The notes beneath the pieces were generated by a model that had not been told where the DNA came from, searched no databases, and saw nothing but the letters and a program-made list of their open reading frames with translations. Positions 20,704 through 21,353 of a DNA stretch of 21,353 nucleotides are shown one piece after another. The position numbers and the translations under genes were made by a program. Source of the DNA: Coriobacteriaceae bacterium (lineage in GTDB: Bacteria; Actinomycetota; Coriobacteriia; Anaerosomatales; SLCP01); assembly GCA_003563465.1 (NCBI GenBank), contig PWVH01000074.1:1-21353 (forward strand), in the 5' to 3' direction. The stretch's first letter is position 1; every line of letters begins with the position of its first letter.

Positions 20704-21353
20704 ATCTCCTTGACCGCCCGAGCGTACTCCGCACCCCATTCGCGAACGGCGGCTATCTCCTCGGCAGATGGGCGGTACTTCTGTATGTAAGGCTCGAACG
20801 GCATCTCGAAGCCGATCGCGTCTAGTTGCCCGACGATCTGCTTGCACGCCCCGCTCGACCAGCCGTAGCTCCCGAACGCGCCACCGAGCTTCCCGGCGGG
20901 CTTGAGCCCGGCGAGATACTGCAGGTAACCCGCGACGCGATAGAGCATCCCGTGGTGCAGCGTGGGCGAGCCTACGAGCAGTGCGCGCGAATCGAGTAGA
21001 TGGCGAGTCACGTAGGCGACGCGGCTGGCGGCCAGGTCGAACACCTCGACCTCGATACCCTCGGCGGCCACCCCGTCAGCCACAGCACGCGCAAGGATGT
21101 CGGTCGAGCCCCACATCGTGGAAAACGCGACGACGATCTTCTCGCGAGTCTCGCCTGCAGTGAGCCGCCCGTAGGCGCCGAGGACCGCGCCCACCGTGTC
21201 CCCGCGCCAGATGACCCCGTGACTCGGCGCAATCACGTCGATCTCCCAGCCGGTCGCCACCACCTTCTCGACCGCCTTGGCGACCTGCTTGCCAAGAGGC
21301 ATGAGGATATTGGCGTAATAGATGGCGACCTCCTCAAGAGCCAGGTTGAGACC
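20697..21353 (-). CDS. Flavodiiron protein, C-terminal part (runs off right edge)
   Basis: 218 residues are visible; the N-terminal metallo-beta-lactamase diiron domain lies beyond the window. The first visible residues (LEEVAIYYANILMPLGKQ) are the end of that domain, with IDVIAPSHGVIWRG next. From about residue 70 a flavodoxin domain begins: AFSTMWGSTDILA binds the FMN phosphate, SPTLHHGMLY and FGSYGWSSGA line the flavin. FDPs reduce O2 and/or NO to protect anaerobes. There is no rubredoxin or flavin reductase extension at the C-terminus, so this is the simple class A form. The in-frame ATG at 21302 is inside the protein and not its start. Converges on cbiO with 2 bases between stops. Confidence 0.92.
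   Translation of the reverse strand, partial: GLNLALEEVAIYYANILMPLGKQVAKAVEKVVATGWEIDVIAPSHGVIWRGDTVGAVLGAYGRLTAGETREKIVVAFSTMWGSTDILARAVADGVAAEGIEVEVFDLAASRVAYVTRHLLDSRALLVGSPTLHHGMLYRVAGYLQYLAGLKPAGKLGGAFGSYGWSSGACKQIVGQLDAIGFEMPFEPYIQKYRPSAEEIAAVREWGAEYARAVKEMG

Noticed and set aside
20697..21302. Stand-alone flavodoxin starting at ATG 21302
   Set aside because: The frame continues without a stop to the window edge and the added residues match the end of the flavodiiron beta-lactamase-like domain.

Overview
The window looks like a piece of chromosome from a strictly anaerobic or microaerophilic, high-GC bacterium, most likely a deep-branching actinobacterium of the Coriobacteriia/Anaerosomatales type. 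This is an inference from high GC, frequent GTG/TTG starts, large multiheme c-type cytochromes, tungstate uptake, a flavodiiron protein and ECF metal transport. No rRNA, tRNA, transposase, phage gene or CRISPR array was seen.

Region 1 (1-5872, minus strand) encodes extracytoplasmic redox proteins. In transcription order: a 6- to 7-heme cytochrome, a 12- to 13-heme cytochrome that shares its C-terminal third, an NHL beta-propeller membrane protein with a PIN-like cytoplasmic end, and an 8-heme cytochrome fused to FG-GAP/VCBS-type repeats that runs off the left edge. The most C-terminal heme site of both cytochromes is non-canonical (CxxCK in one, Cx4CH in the other). A 338-base gene-free stretch (5873-6210) precedes the set and carries a Fur-box-like sequence.

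Region 2 (6211-16518, minus strand) is a tightly packed operon of about 10 kb for tungstate/molybdate uptake and pyranopterin cofactor synthesis: tupA, tupB, tupC, a mobA-fdhD fusion, moeA, a small LGCF-ending protein, mobB, moaA, moaC, a MOSC protein, mogA/moaB, a cysteine desulfurase-like protein and a DUF3343 protein. Most junctions overlap by 1-4 bases or are under 20 bases apart. In front of tupA is a structured leader that matches the Moco/Tuco riboswitch; its closing helix contains the tupA Shine-Dalgarno, so cofactor binding should shut off translation. moaD, moaE and moeB are not in the window.

Region 3 (16646-17708) holds a minus-strand LysR-type regulator and its divergent spacing with a plus-strand Fur-family gene. 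An almost perfect 7-1-7 Fur/Zur-type box lies at the start of the fur-like gene.

Region 4 (17667-20694, plus strand) is an operon of the Fur-family regulator and an ECF-type metal transporter: a CbiM-like S-component with a loop of 17 histidines, CbiQ-like T and CbiO-like A. There is no separate CbiN/NikN.

Region 5 (20697-21353, minus strand) is the C-terminal part of a flavodiiron protein that converges on cbiO and continues past the right edge.

Together the genes suggest metal-dependent anaerobic respiration: acquisition of W/Mo and Ni/Co/Zn, cofactor assembly and sulfuration (FdhD, and perhaps the desulfurase/DUF3343 pair) for formate dehydrogenase- or AOR-like enzymes encoded elsewhere, and cytochromes that move electrons outside the cytoplasmic membrane.
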